Assembly: GCA_027482185.1 (NCBI GenBank)
Contig: JAIXWF010000022.1
Coordinates: forward strand, 62,001 to 126,000
Source: Opitutaceae bacterium
Lineage (GTDB): Bacteria > Verrucomicrobiota > Verrucomicrobiia > Opitutales > Opitutaceae
Length of the DNA: 64,000 nt
Direction: 5' to 3'
Part shown: piece after piece, positions 34,022 to 41,929 of the stretch
How the letters are laid out: the number at the start of each line of letters is the position of its first letter
How positions within the stretch are numbered: the stretch's first letter is position 1
Notes under the pieces: model-generated
The model's input: the letters and a program-made list of their open reading frames with translations, nothing else
Told to the model about the DNA's origin: nothing
The model's database searches: none
Made by a program: the position numbers and the translations under genes

Positions 34022-35533
34022 TCACGCGTTCGGATCCGCGGGTTCGCCCGGCGGCGGCGCCGGGCGATGCAAAAAGGCGTGCAGGTCCGCGGCCATCCGG
34101 CCGCCGAAACCGTCGACTTCGGCGATCGCGTCCACGGACGCCGCCCGGAGCTTGTCGATGTCGCCGAAGGTCGCGAGCAGGGCGGCGCGGCGCACCGGGC
34201 CGAGGCCGGGAAAATCGTCGAGCACGCTCTCGCGGATCTTCTTCGAACGCAGGTCCGCGTTGTAGGTGTTGGCGAAGCGGTGGGCCTCGTCGCGCAGGCG
34301 TTGGAGGACGTTTAGGCCGGGGTGGTTGAGCGGCAGATTCAGCGGCGGCCGCGCGTCGGGAAAGATGATCGTCTCGTGCTGCTTCGCGAGGCCGATGAGG
34401 GGCGGCGGCTCGAGATCGAGGGCGACGAAGGCCTTCAGGGCCGCGCCGATCTGGCCGCGGCCGCCGTCGATGACGACGAGGTCGGGCAGCGGCTTCTTTT
34501 CCTCCGCGAGGCGGCGGTAGCGGCGGCCCACGACCTCCTCCATGGCGCGGAAGTCGTCGTTGCCGACGAAGCTCTTGATCTGGAAACGGCGGTAGTGGTC
34601 TTTGTCCGGCTTGCCGTCGGCGAAGTGGACCATCGAGGCGACCACGAAGGTGCCGGAAATATGCGAGATGTCGAAGCACTCCATGGTGCGCGGCGGTTGC
34701 GGCAGGCCGAGCGCGCGCTGCAGCGCCTCGAGGGCCTCGCCGTCGCCTTCGGGCCGCGTGGGATCGGTGCGCTCGAAGCGGCGCGTCTTGCGCAGCGTTT
34801 CCTCGAGGGCGAAGACGACGTCGCGGAGCTCCGCCGCCTTCTCGAATTCCTGCCGGCCGGCCGCGGCGGCCATCTCGGTGCGGAGCGTCTCGAGCCATTC
34901 GCGCGATTTGCCTTCGAGGAAGGTGCAGGCGTCTTCGACGCGGCGACGGTAGGCTTCGGCCGTGACGGTGTTTTCCGTGCCGTAAAGTTCCTCGCGCACG
35001 TCGTCGTAGAGCCGCCAGGTGCCGTCGGGCTGCGCCTGCGGGGTGCCGTCGCCGAGCAAAATGCCGAATTGCCGGCGCATCTGCGCGAGCGTCTTGCGCA
35101 GGAGACCGCTGTGGGCGAAGGGGCCGAAGTAGCGGGAGCGGTCCTCCTTGCGCAGGCGCGTGAGCCGGAAACGCGGCAGTTCCTCGCCCGGGTCGACGCG
35201 CACGAGCAGGAAGCGTTTGTCGTCGGTGAAGTCGGTGTTGTAGCGCGGGCGCCACTGCTTGATCAGCTTGCCCTCGAGCAGGAGGGCCTCGGGCTCGGAT
35301 TTCACCTCGATCGTCTCGACGTCGGCGATGAGCCCGATGAGGGCGCGGATCTTGGGCTGGGCGACGGTGCGGGCGCGGCCGCGCTGGAAGTAGGAGGAGA
35401 CGCGTTTTTTGAGGCTGCGCGCCTTGCCGACATAGATGATGCGGCCGAGCCGGTCCTTCATCAGGTACACGCCGGGTTTGTCCGGCAATTGCCGGACTTT
35501 CTCCTTCAGCGTGATCGGCTGGTGGTCGGACAT
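34022..35533 (-). CDS. uvrC: Excinuclease ABC subunit C, short form
   Basis: The 503-residue nuclease of nucleotide excision repair, incising DNA on both sides of a lesion with UvrA/B. A GIY-YIG domain (~16-95: PGVYLMKD...IIYVGKA), a UVR motif (~EFEKAAELRDVV), the RNase-H-like nuclease (ECFDISH, VVIDGGRGQ) and C-terminal HhH (GLGPVRRAALLATFG) are all present. Most UvrC are ~600 residues. The segment after GPFAHSGLLRKTLAQMRRQFG lacks the conserved cysteine cluster that binds Fe-S in E. coli UvrC. ATG 35533 is chosen over an upstream start that adds non-conserved residues. Confidence 0.92.
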   Translation of the reverse strand: MSDHQPITLKEKVRQLPDKPGVYLMKDRLGRIIYVGKARSLKKRVSSYFQRGRARTVAQPKIRALIGLIADVETIEVKSEPEALLLEGKLIKQWRPRYNTDFTDDKRFLLVRVDPGEELPRFRLTRLRKEDRSRYFGPFAHSGLLRKTLAQMRRQFGILLGDGTPQAQPDGTWRLYDDVREELYGTENTVTAEAYRRRVEDACTFLEGKSREWLETLRTEMAAAAGRQEFEKAAELRDVVFALEETLRKTRRFERTDPTRPEGDGEALEALQRALGLPQPPRTMECFDISHISGTFVVASMVHFADGKPDKDHYRRFQIKSFVGNDDFRAMEEVVGRRYRRLAEEKKPLPDLVVIDGGRGQIGAALKAFVALDLEPPPLIGLAKQHETIIFPDARPPLNLPLNHPGLNVLQRLRDEAHRFANTYNADLRSKKIRESVLDDFPGLGPVRRAALLATFGDIDKLRAASVDAIAEVDGFGGRMAADLHAFLHRPAPPPGEPADPNA

Positions 35534-35626
35534 CGGGATTTCGGCAAGGACGAATGCGTTCGCCGGCAGCCTCCTGATGACCGCTGGCAATTTCGCAGAA
35601 TCCGTCTAATCTGGCCGCTCGCAAGT

Positions 35627-36967
35627 ATGGTTTCAGCCCACAACTCCGCCGGTGATTCGCCCCGCCCATCGGCCCGCCAGGTCCGCTACGAATTGCTCAC
35701 GCTGGGGGATGAGCTGCTCCTGGGTCTGACCGCCAACGGCCACCTGACCTTCATCGGCGCCCAATTGGGCCGGCGCGGCGCGCTGCTCCAGCGCAACGTC
35801 ACGATCACCGACGAGGCCGACGCCATCGCGGCGCAGTTCCGCGAGAGCTGGGCGCGTGCCGATGTCGTGATCACGACGGGCGGACTTGGGCCGACCTGCG
35901 ACGACCGCACGCGCGACGCGCTCGCCGAAGTGCTCGGGCGGAAACTGGTGTTCGACCCCGTCACCGAGCAGGCGATCACGGAACGGTTTTCCCGGCTCGG
36001 CCGGAAGATGACGGCCAACAATCTCAAGCAGGCGTACGTCTTCGAGGGCGGATCGGTGCTGCCGAACGCGAACGGCACGGCGCCGGGCCTTTGGCTCGAG
36101 CAGGACGGCAAGGTGCTCGTGATGCTGCCCGGGCCGCCGAACGAACTGCAGCCGATGTTCATCGACCAGGTAGTGCCGCGGCTGGCGGCGCTCGGCCTGC
36201 TGCTCGACCGCGAATCGTACGTGCAGCTGCGCACGGCCGGCGTCGGCGAATCCGCGCTCGAGACGAAACTGCAGCCGATCTTCGACCGGGCGGGGCCGGG
36301 CCTGAGCGTGGCGTTCTGCGCGCACCAGGGCGCGGTCGATTGCCGCGTGAGCTCGCCGAGCGGGGCGCTGACGCAGGCGCAGCTCGAGGGCGTGGCCGCG
36401 GAATGCGCGGCGCTGCTGGGCGACGACTTCGTCGGCTACGGCCACGATTCGATCGCGCGCGTCTGCGCGGATCTGCTGCGGGCGCAGGAGAAGCGACTCG
36501 CGGTCGTGGAAACCGCGACCGGCGGCCTGCTGGCGCAGGCGTTCACCGAAGTCTGCGGGGCCTGCAAATTTTTCGCCGGCGGCGTCGTGTGCTGTTCCAA
36601 CGACGCGAAGATGCAGCTGCTCGACGTGCCGGAATGCCTGCTGATGCAACACGGCGCGGTGAGCGACGAGGCGGCGGTGGCGATGGCGACGGGCGCGGCG
36701 GAAACGCTCGGCGCGGATTACGCGCTGGCGGTGACGGGCTTCGCCGGCTCGGCCTCGACGGGCCAGAACGGCAACCCGATCGGCACGATTTTCGTGGCCC
36801 TGTTTTCGCCCGCGGGCGTGTGGTCGAAGAAACTCAGCTACCCCGGCCCGCGGCCGACGATCAAGGTGCGCGCGGTCAACGCCGCCCTCGATTGGCTGCG
36901 CCGCGAATTGCTCCGCGCGCAGCGCGGCGAGGCGACGCCGGCCCGCCGGACGTCGACGATGCAGTGA
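35627..36967 (+). CDS. cinA: CinA-like competence/damage-inducible protein
   Basis: The 446-residue protein has an N-terminal molybdopterin-binding (MoCF) domain (ITTGGLGPTCDDRTRDALAEVLG) and a C-terminal NMN/CinA amidohydrolase domain (GGLLAQAFTE, GGVVCCSNDAKMQLLDV, VTGFAG). The family hydrolyses ADP-ribose and/or deamidates NMN. In the C-terminal motif the usual E-S-C-T-G-G reads ETATGG, replacing the catalytic Ser by Thr, so deamidase activity may be altered. Its stop overlaps the next gene as GTGA. Divergent from uvrC. Confidence 0.9.
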   Translation: MVSAHNSAGDSPRPSARQVRYELLTLGDELLLGLTANGHLTFIGAQLGRRGALLQRNVTITDEADAIAAQFRESWARADVVITTGGLGPTCDDRTRDALAEVLGRKLVFDPVTEQAITERFSRLGRKMTANNLKQAYVFEGGSVLPNANGTAPGLWLEQDGKVLVMLPGPPNELQPMFIDQVVPRLAALGLLLDRESYVQLRTAGVGESALETKLQPIFDRAGPGLSVAFCAHQGAVDCRVSSPSGALTQAQLEGVAAECAALLGDDFVGYGHDSIARVCADLLRAQEKRLAVVETATGGLLAQAFTEVCGACKFFAGGVVCCSNDAKMQLLDVPECLLMQHGAVSDEAAVAMATGAAETLGADYALAVTGFAGSASTGQNGNPIGTIFVALFSPAGVWSKKLSYPGPRPTIKVRAVNAALDWLRRELLRAQRGEATPARRTSTMQ

Positions 36968-37950
36968 ACGCGCACGCCCGCCGCCGTGGCCGCAAGTCGG
37001 CCGCCCTCGGTTTGGCGGTGGCGTTGCTCGCGTCGGCGGGGCGATTGCCTGCGGCGGAGCCGGCCGCGCCGCCGGTCGATTCCGCGGCCCTGTTCGAACT
37101 CGGCCGGCAGCTGTTCGAGCAATTGCCGGACGAGGTGAAGACGCAGTACGCGTTTCCCACGCGCGCGGAGTGGGACGCGAAGTTTGCCCGGATCCAACGG
37201 GCGCTCGAAGGCGATTCTTTGGCCGAGTTGGCGGCGTTGGCGCCGGAGGCGCGGCAGGGACTCGCGTTGCTGCGGCTCCTGCCCGACTACGCGGATCTGG
37301 CGGATTGGCTGGAGCAGCGGCTCGACGAAATCGAGGCGGCGCAGACGATCACGGCGCCTCGGCCGCCGCCGGTGCCCGCGCCGCCGACCCGGCCCGAGGC
37401 GCCGCGCCCGACATCGCCTTACCAGCCGGTGCCGCACTACCAAACGTGGCTCGAACGCGTGCGGGACCGGCCGGTGCCGGCGGGGGCGGCGAAGTTGCTG
37501 CCGGTGCTGCGGGCGGCGTTTGCGGCGGAAGGCGTGCCGCCGGAACTGGTGTGGCTGGCCGAGGCGGAGAGCTCGTTCAATCCCGCGGCGCGCAGCCCGG
37601 TCGGGGCCAAGGGACTTTTCCAATTCATGCCGGACACGGCGAAGGCGATGGGGCTGGCGACGTTTCTCCCCGACGAACGCACCGACCCGGCGAAGGCGGC
37701 GCGGGCGGCGGCGCGCTACCTGCGCGCGTTGCACGGGCGCTTCGGCAATTGGGCGCTGGCGCTGGCGGCGTACAATGCGGGCGAGGGCCGCGTGAGCCGG
37801 ACGCTGGCCGCGAAGGGCGCGCAGTCTTTCACCGCGATCGCGGACGCGTTGCCGGCGGAGACGCGGATGTACGTGCCGAAAGTCTGCGCGCTCATTGCGA
37901 CGCGCGCGGGCGTGACGCCGGAGCGGATCCCGCCGCCGCGGAAAAAGTAA
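36964..37950 (+). CDS. Lytic transglycosylase (SLT domain)
   Basis: The 328-residue protein starts at GTG 36964, overlapping the cinA stop. A signal peptide (ALGLAVALLASAGRLPAAE) precedes a helical region, a Pro-rich linker (~125-150) and a C-terminal SLT domain with catalytic Glu in AEAESSFNPAARSPVGAKGL, then FQFMPDTAK and ALAAYNAGEGRV. It cleaves peptidoglycan to 1,6-anhydromuropeptides in the periplasm. There are no LysM repeats. Confidence 0.88.
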   Translation: MNAHARRRGRKSAALGLAVALLASAGRLPAAEPAAPPVDSAALFELGRQLFEQLPDEVKTQYAFPTRAEWDAKFARIQRALEGDSLAELAALAPEARQGLALLRLLPDYADLADWLEQRLDEIEAAQTITAPRPPPVPAPPTRPEAPRPTSPYQPVPHYQTWLERVRDRPVPAGAAKLLPVLRAAFAAEGVPPELVWLAEAESSFNPAARSPVGAKGLFQFMPDTAKAMGLATFLPDERTDPAKAARAAARYLRALHGRFGNWALALAAYNAGEGRVSRTLAAKGAQSFTAIADALPAETRMYVPKVCALIATRAGVTPERIPPPRKK

Positions 37951-37977
37951 ACCGGCCCGGCCCGGCTTAGCCTAACG

Positions 37978-38111
37978 CATGCAGTTGAGAGAGCTTGGCT
38001 GAGCGTTGAGAGCAAAACCGCCGGGTTCGTCAGGTTGCGGGCTTCGGCGGCGTTTTCTGCGCCTCGGCGGATCGATCTCCCGACCCTCAACTTTCAACTC
38101 TCAACTGCATG
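37978..38111. repeat. Paired inverted heptad arrays with a perfect 14-bp terminal inverted repeat
   Basis: CATGCAGTTGAGAG (37978-37991) is repeated exactly inverted at 38098-38111. Inside lie CTTGGCTGAGCGTTGAGAG on the left and CCTCAACTTTCAAC on the right. It fills the gap between the convergent transglycosylase and response-regulator genes. Confidence 0.88.
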
Positions 38112-38119
38112 ATTCCGGC

Positions 38120-38770
38120 CTACGGCGCCTCGACGTAGCCGTGGCGGATGGCGTAGTGCACGAGTTCCGCGGGTTCGTGGAGGCCGAGTTTGTCGCGCAG
38201 CTGCGAGAGATGGTTCTGGATCGTCTTGGCGCTGACGCCGAGGCGGTCGGCGACGGCCTTGGGATTTTCGCCGCGGGCGAAGGCGCGCAGGACCTCGCGT
38301 TCGCGCGACGTGAGGTTGACCGCGACGGCGCGGCTCTCGTCGACCATCTTGTCGACAAGCAGGCGGGCGCTCGCGGGACAGTAGTACTTTTCGCCGGCGG
38401 CGACGCGGCGCATCGCTTCGCGCAGCGTCGACAGATCGGAGCGCTTCATCACGAAGCCCTGGACGCCGAGGGAAACGGCTTCGCGGACGAGATGGCCCTG
38501 TTCGTTCGAGGAGATGAAGAGCCAGCGCGTGCGCGGGAGTTTCGGGCCGACGGAGCGCACGAGATCGAAACCGCGGCCGTCGGGCAGCATCCAATCGACG
38601 ATCGCGAGGTCGGGTTTTTCCCGCACGAGGGCGGCGGCGGCTTCGGCGACGGTGGTGCAGTCGGCCGCGAGCGCGAAGCCCGGTTCCTCGTTGATGAGGA
38701 AGGCGAACAGCTGCCGCACCATGGTGTGGTCCTCGACGATCACGATGCGGACGGGCGGGCGTTCGGTCAT
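38120..38770 (-). CDS. NarL/FixJ-type response regulator
   Basis: The 216-residue protein has a receiver domain (1-~120: VIVEDHTMVR acidic pair, phospho-Asp in LAIVDWMLPDGRG, KRS Lys) and a LuxR-type HTH (~150-215: LTSREREVLRAFARGENPKAVADRLGVS). No kinase gene is adjacent. The divergent gap to 38901 contains CGGGAA-ATC-TTCCCG (38827-38841), a possible binding site. Confidence 0.9.
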   Translation of the reverse strand: MTERPPVRIVIVEDHTMVRQLFAFLINEEPGFALAADCTTVAEAAAALVREKPDLAIVDWMLPDGRGFDLVRSVGPKLPRTRWLFISSNEQGHLVREAVSLGVQGFVMKRSDLSTLREAMRRVAAGEKYYCPASARLLVDKMVDESRAVAVNLTSREREVLRAFARGENPKAVADRLGVSAKTIQNHLSQLRDKLGLHEPAELVHYAIRHGYVEAP

Positions 38771-38900
38771 GGATTGAGAGTAGCGGACCGGGGCGGGATC
38801 TTGCGCGGGAGTTCCGGAAAGGGAACCGGGAAATCTTCCCGACCGGCGTGCCGTCCGTTCCCACGTATTCCGCGGGGCCGGAGGGTACAGTGGCATCGCG

Positions 38901-39911
38901 ATGAAAACCTGTCCCACTGCCCTTGTCCTCGCCGCGACGCTGTTTGCGGCTTTGTCTCTCCGGGCCGCCGAACCGACCTTGGCGGACGTCCAAAAAAATC
39001 TGGCGACGCTGCAGGCGCAGCTCGAACAGATCGCCCGCCAGCAACGCGAAGCGGCCGAGCGGACGGCGGTGCGGTCGTTGCCGGCCGAGAGCGGCCGCAG
39101 AACGGAGGATATCGATTTGAGCAGTCTGACTCGCAAACGCCTCAACTCGATGAGTCCCTATCAGGCCCGTGCCTTTTTGGGTCGGAGCGGAATCGACCCC
39201 GATTCGCTCGAGACTGGACGCAGCTTTGGGTTGTCCGATCCGTTAAAAGTTTCGGCGGCGGGAGAGCAAACCGGCGGCAAGGAGACTTCGGGGTCGGCAC
39301 GGGTGGCCAAGACTCCCGAAGAGGTAAAGCTGAGGGGTATGGGCGTCGTTATTGCCCAAGGCTTCGGGGTGGTTTTTTCCGCCAAGGGTGCTGAAGAGGC
39401 GTCAATCGGTACGCTCCTCGCGCGTTGGAACATGTTTCAGAGATCGGCGGCGGGAAAGTGGAACCGCTGGGTCGGGGAAAACGCAGACGAGTCCAATCTC
39501 CTCATTCCCTTCCGGGGCGTGGTTGAGTTTTGGCTCGTTGAAGACGACAAACAGCACCTTGGCGGTCCGGATCTTGTTGGCTATCCGTATACCCGGAAGA
39601 GGCCGGCAATGCGGCGGAAAGTGACCTTGCCTGAGCTCACAACTTTCGGACCATTCTTCGGCACAGCGATCATCGGTGAACGGGTAAGGTTCGGCAGCAA
39701 AGAAGAACGTCCCTACCTGGCCGGGCTGAGCTTGGGCTGGGGCTTTGGCGACGAGGCGTCCTCGCTGGTTTGCATCGACGTGGGCGCCACGATTTCGCCC
39801 AACAGTGGATTCCGGCACAGCCGCGCCTTCGTGGGTGCGTCGTTCGACGGCATCGTCCTCGGGAACCTGCTCGGGCTGACCCGGAAGGCGGGCGCGCAAA
39901 CCGGCCAGTGA
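38901..39911 (+). CDS. Secreted protein of unknown function
   Basis: The 336-residue protein has a signal peptide (ALVLAATLFAALSLRAA) and a heptad-rich coiled-coil segment (~30-55: VQKNLATLQAQLEQIARQQREAAE). A polar linker precedes a globular C-terminal half with no motif I recognise. Codon use is visibly less G+C-rich than its neighbours, suggesting a more recently acquired or less adapted gene. Divergent from the response regulator, so possibly its target. Confidence 0.65.
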   Translation: MKTCPTALVLAATLFAALSLRAAEPTLADVQKNLATLQAQLEQIARQQREAAERTAVRSLPAESGRRTEDIDLSSLTRKRLNSMSPYQARAFLGRSGIDPDSLETGRSFGLSDPLKVSAAGEQTGGKETSGSARVAKTPEEVKLRGMGVVIAQGFGVVFSAKGAEEASIGTLLARWNMFQRSAAGKWNRWVGENADESNLLIPFRGVVEFWLVEDDKQHLGGPDLVGYPYTRKRPAMRRKVTLPELTTFGPFFGTAIIGERVRFGSKEERPYLAGLSLGWGFGDEASSLVCIDVGATISPNSGFRHSRAFVGASFDGIVLGNLLGLTRKAGAQTGQ

Positions 39912-39936
39912 ACCTCTGTTTCTGCGGCCCAATCCC

Positions 39937-41250
39937 ATGAAAGCAGCCGAACTCCCCGATCCCTTGGCCGGCAGCACCCGCGATTTCCTGACCCGGCCGG
40001 AGCCGGATCTCGCGGCGAAGGCCGTGGCGTTTTCCCGCTGGCACGATGCGCGCATCGGGTTCGGGGGTTTCCCTTATGCCAAACGGCTGACCGGGGCGCC
40101 GGCGCCGCGGACGGCGCTGCGGTTGCTCGACGGCTCGTTGCAGGAAGGCCTGAACTTTTCTTCCCAAGACTACCTCGGGCTGGCCTCGCATCCCGCGGTG
40201 AAGGCGGCCGCTTGCACGGCGGTCGGAAGCTACGGGGTGCACAGCGCCGGGTCCTCGGCCCTGGCCGGGGAAATGGACCTGGCTGGGCCGGTGGCGGCCG
40301 GGTTGGGGGAGTTGTTGCGCATGCCGCATGTCACGCTGTTTCCCACCGGTTGGGCCGCCGGCTACGGCGTCGTGCGCGGCCTCGTGCGGGAAACGGACCA
40401 TGTGGTGATCGACCTGCTCGCGCACAATTGCCTGATGGAAGGGGCGCTCGCGGCGACGCGGAAGGTCGTGCCGTTCCTGCACCTCGATGTCGCGCATGCG
40501 CGGCAGAAACTGGCGGGCATCCGCGAACGCGAGCCGCAGGCGGGAATTCTGTTGGTGACGGAGAGTCTGTTTTCGATGGACGCGGACACGCCGCGGATCG
40601 CCGCCTTCCAGGAACTCGCGGCCGAATTCGGCGCCCGGTTGCTGGTCGATGTGGCGCACGATCTGGGCTGTCTCGGCGCGACCGGGGGCGGCCACTTGGA
40701 GCAGCAGGGTTGCCTCGGCCGGGTCGACCTCGTGATCGGCAGTTTCTCGAAGACCTTTGCCAGCAACGGCGGCTTTGTCGCGTGCCGGGACCGGGCGGTG
40801 TACGACTACCTGAGGTATTTCGCGCCGCCGAACACGTTTTCGAACGCGCTCGGCCCCGTGCAGCTCGCGGTGGTGGCCGAGGCGCTGCGGATCGTGCGTT
40901 CGGAGGAGGGAGATCTCCGCCGGGCGGCGTTGCTGCGGGCAGTGCACGCGCTGCGCGGCGGCTTGGTCGCGCACGGCGTGGAGGTGCTCGGCGCGGCCTC
41001 GCCGATCGTGCCGGCGCACATCGGGGCGGCGGCGGTGGGCCGGCGGGCGGTGAAGCTCTGCGGCGAGCGCGGGGTCTTGGTGAACCTCGTGGAGTTTCCG
41101 GCCGTGGCGCGGAACGCGTCGCGCTTCCGGCTGCAAGTCATGGCGACGCACACTCCGGAAGAATGCGAAACGGCCGCGCGCGTGATCGCGGACGCGCTGG
41201 CGGAGGCGGCGGCGGAGGCACGGGCGGGTGAGGGAGCGGCTCCGGTCTGA
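39937..41250 (+). CDS. Alpha-oxoamine synthase-like PLP enzyme
   Basis: The 437-residue fold-type I PLP protein has the Schiff-base lysine in IGSFSKTFASNGGF, the cofactor Asp in LLVDVAHDLGCLG, and the N-terminal LNFSSQDYLGLASHP typical of 8-amino-7-oxononanoate synthase, 2-amino-3-ketobutyrate ligase and serine palmitoyltransferase. These condense an amino acid with an acyl-CoA. No biotin genes are nearby, so a serine palmitoyltransferase-like role is equally possible. It lies 25 bp after the previous gene. Confidence 0.82.
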   Translation: MKAAELPDPLAGSTRDFLTRPEPDLAAKAVAFSRWHDARIGFGGFPYAKRLTGAPAPRTALRLLDGSLQEGLNFSSQDYLGLASHPAVKAAACTAVGSYGVHSAGSSALAGEMDLAGPVAAGLGELLRMPHVTLFPTGWAAGYGVVRGLVRETDHVVIDLLAHNCLMEGALAATRKVVPFLHLDVAHARQKLAGIREREPQAGILLVTESLFSMDADTPRIAAFQELAAEFGARLLVDVAHDLGCLGATGGGHLEQQGCLGRVDLVIGSFSKTFASNGGFVACRDRAVYDYLRYFAPPNTFSNALGPVQLAVVAEALRIVRSEEGDLRRAALLRAVHALRGGLVAHGVEVLGAASPIVPAHIGAAAVGRRAVKLCGERGVLVNLVEFPAVARNASRFRLQVMATHTPEECETAARVIADALAEAAAEARAGEGAAPV

Positions 41251-41290
41251 CGGATCCGCCGGCCACCGGATCATTGTCAAACATCACTAC

Positions 41291-41318
41291 GCGGCGGCCC
41301 CGAATTGAGGGCCGCCGC
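41291..41318. terminator. Strong hairpin without T-tract in a convergent gap
   Basis: A perfect 10-bp stem GCGGCGGCCC/GGGCCGCCGC with an 8-nt loop lies between two convergent stops. No T run follows on either strand, so if it terminates it does so with help; otherwise it may protect 3' ends. Confidence 0.5.
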
Positions 41319-41336
41319 ATTCGGTGCGATACCGGC

Positions 41337-41924
41337 CTACGGGAAGACGATTTCGGGATTCTGGGGCCAAGGGTTGCCCGATTTCCAAGTCAGCCTGCCT
41401 CGGTGCGGATTGCAGAGCCGGAGCACCACGGCGAGGCCGTACATTTCCTTCACATGCATCAGGCGGCGGAAAGGCATCGTGCCGCTGGCTCCTTCCGAGG
41501 ACCGCCAGGTCACGGTCGCCGGCGCGTTGGCCGTGGGCGCTGCGTATTTGAGGTTGAGTGTCCGCAGCGAGCCGTCGCTGGTGTTTGGCCAATTGGGAGG
41601 AGACGGCAACTCGGTGCCATTGCCGGTGAATGAACCGCTGCCGCCCAGGAAAACGGCGGTGTCGGCCATCCACAGTTCGGCCCAGCCGAGGTTTTCCACA
41701 GAGAAGATACCGACGCCCTTTGCGTCGACCGAGAGGTCGCATTCGAGCGGACCATTCAGCGGGACGAGCTTCTCGTAGGCATCTTGCGGCGGGAACGGGT
41801 TGGCGGTTGCGAAGGGCTTCTGGCGGCGGAAGCGCCCGATGCTGAACGTAGCGGTTTTTGGGTCGTGGATCAGGACGAGCCCGAGGGTACGGTCGGCGAA
41901 CTTGGCTGAAGGGTAGTGCGACAT
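41337..41924 (-). CDS. Hypothetical protein
   Basis: The 195-residue soluble protein has no signal peptide or membrane segment. It appears beta-rich, with several G-x-G and aromatic positions (GSFTGNGTELPSPPNWPNTS; SGNPWPQNPEIVFP). I recognise no family. It is separated from the hybrid kinase stop by only 5 bp, so it is probably co-transcribed with the kinase and peroxidase genes. Confidence 0.6.
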   Translation of the reverse strand: MSHYPSAKFADRTLGLVLIHDPKTATFSIGRFRRQKPFATANPFPPQDAYEKLVPLNGPLECDLSVDAKGVGIFSVENLGWAELWMADTAVFLGGSGSFTGNGTELPSPPNWPNTSDGSLRTLNLKYAAPTANAPATVTWRSSEGASGTMPFRRLMHVKEMYGLAVVLRLCNPHRGRLTWKSGNPWPQNPEIVFP

Positions 41925-41929
41925 AGGGA

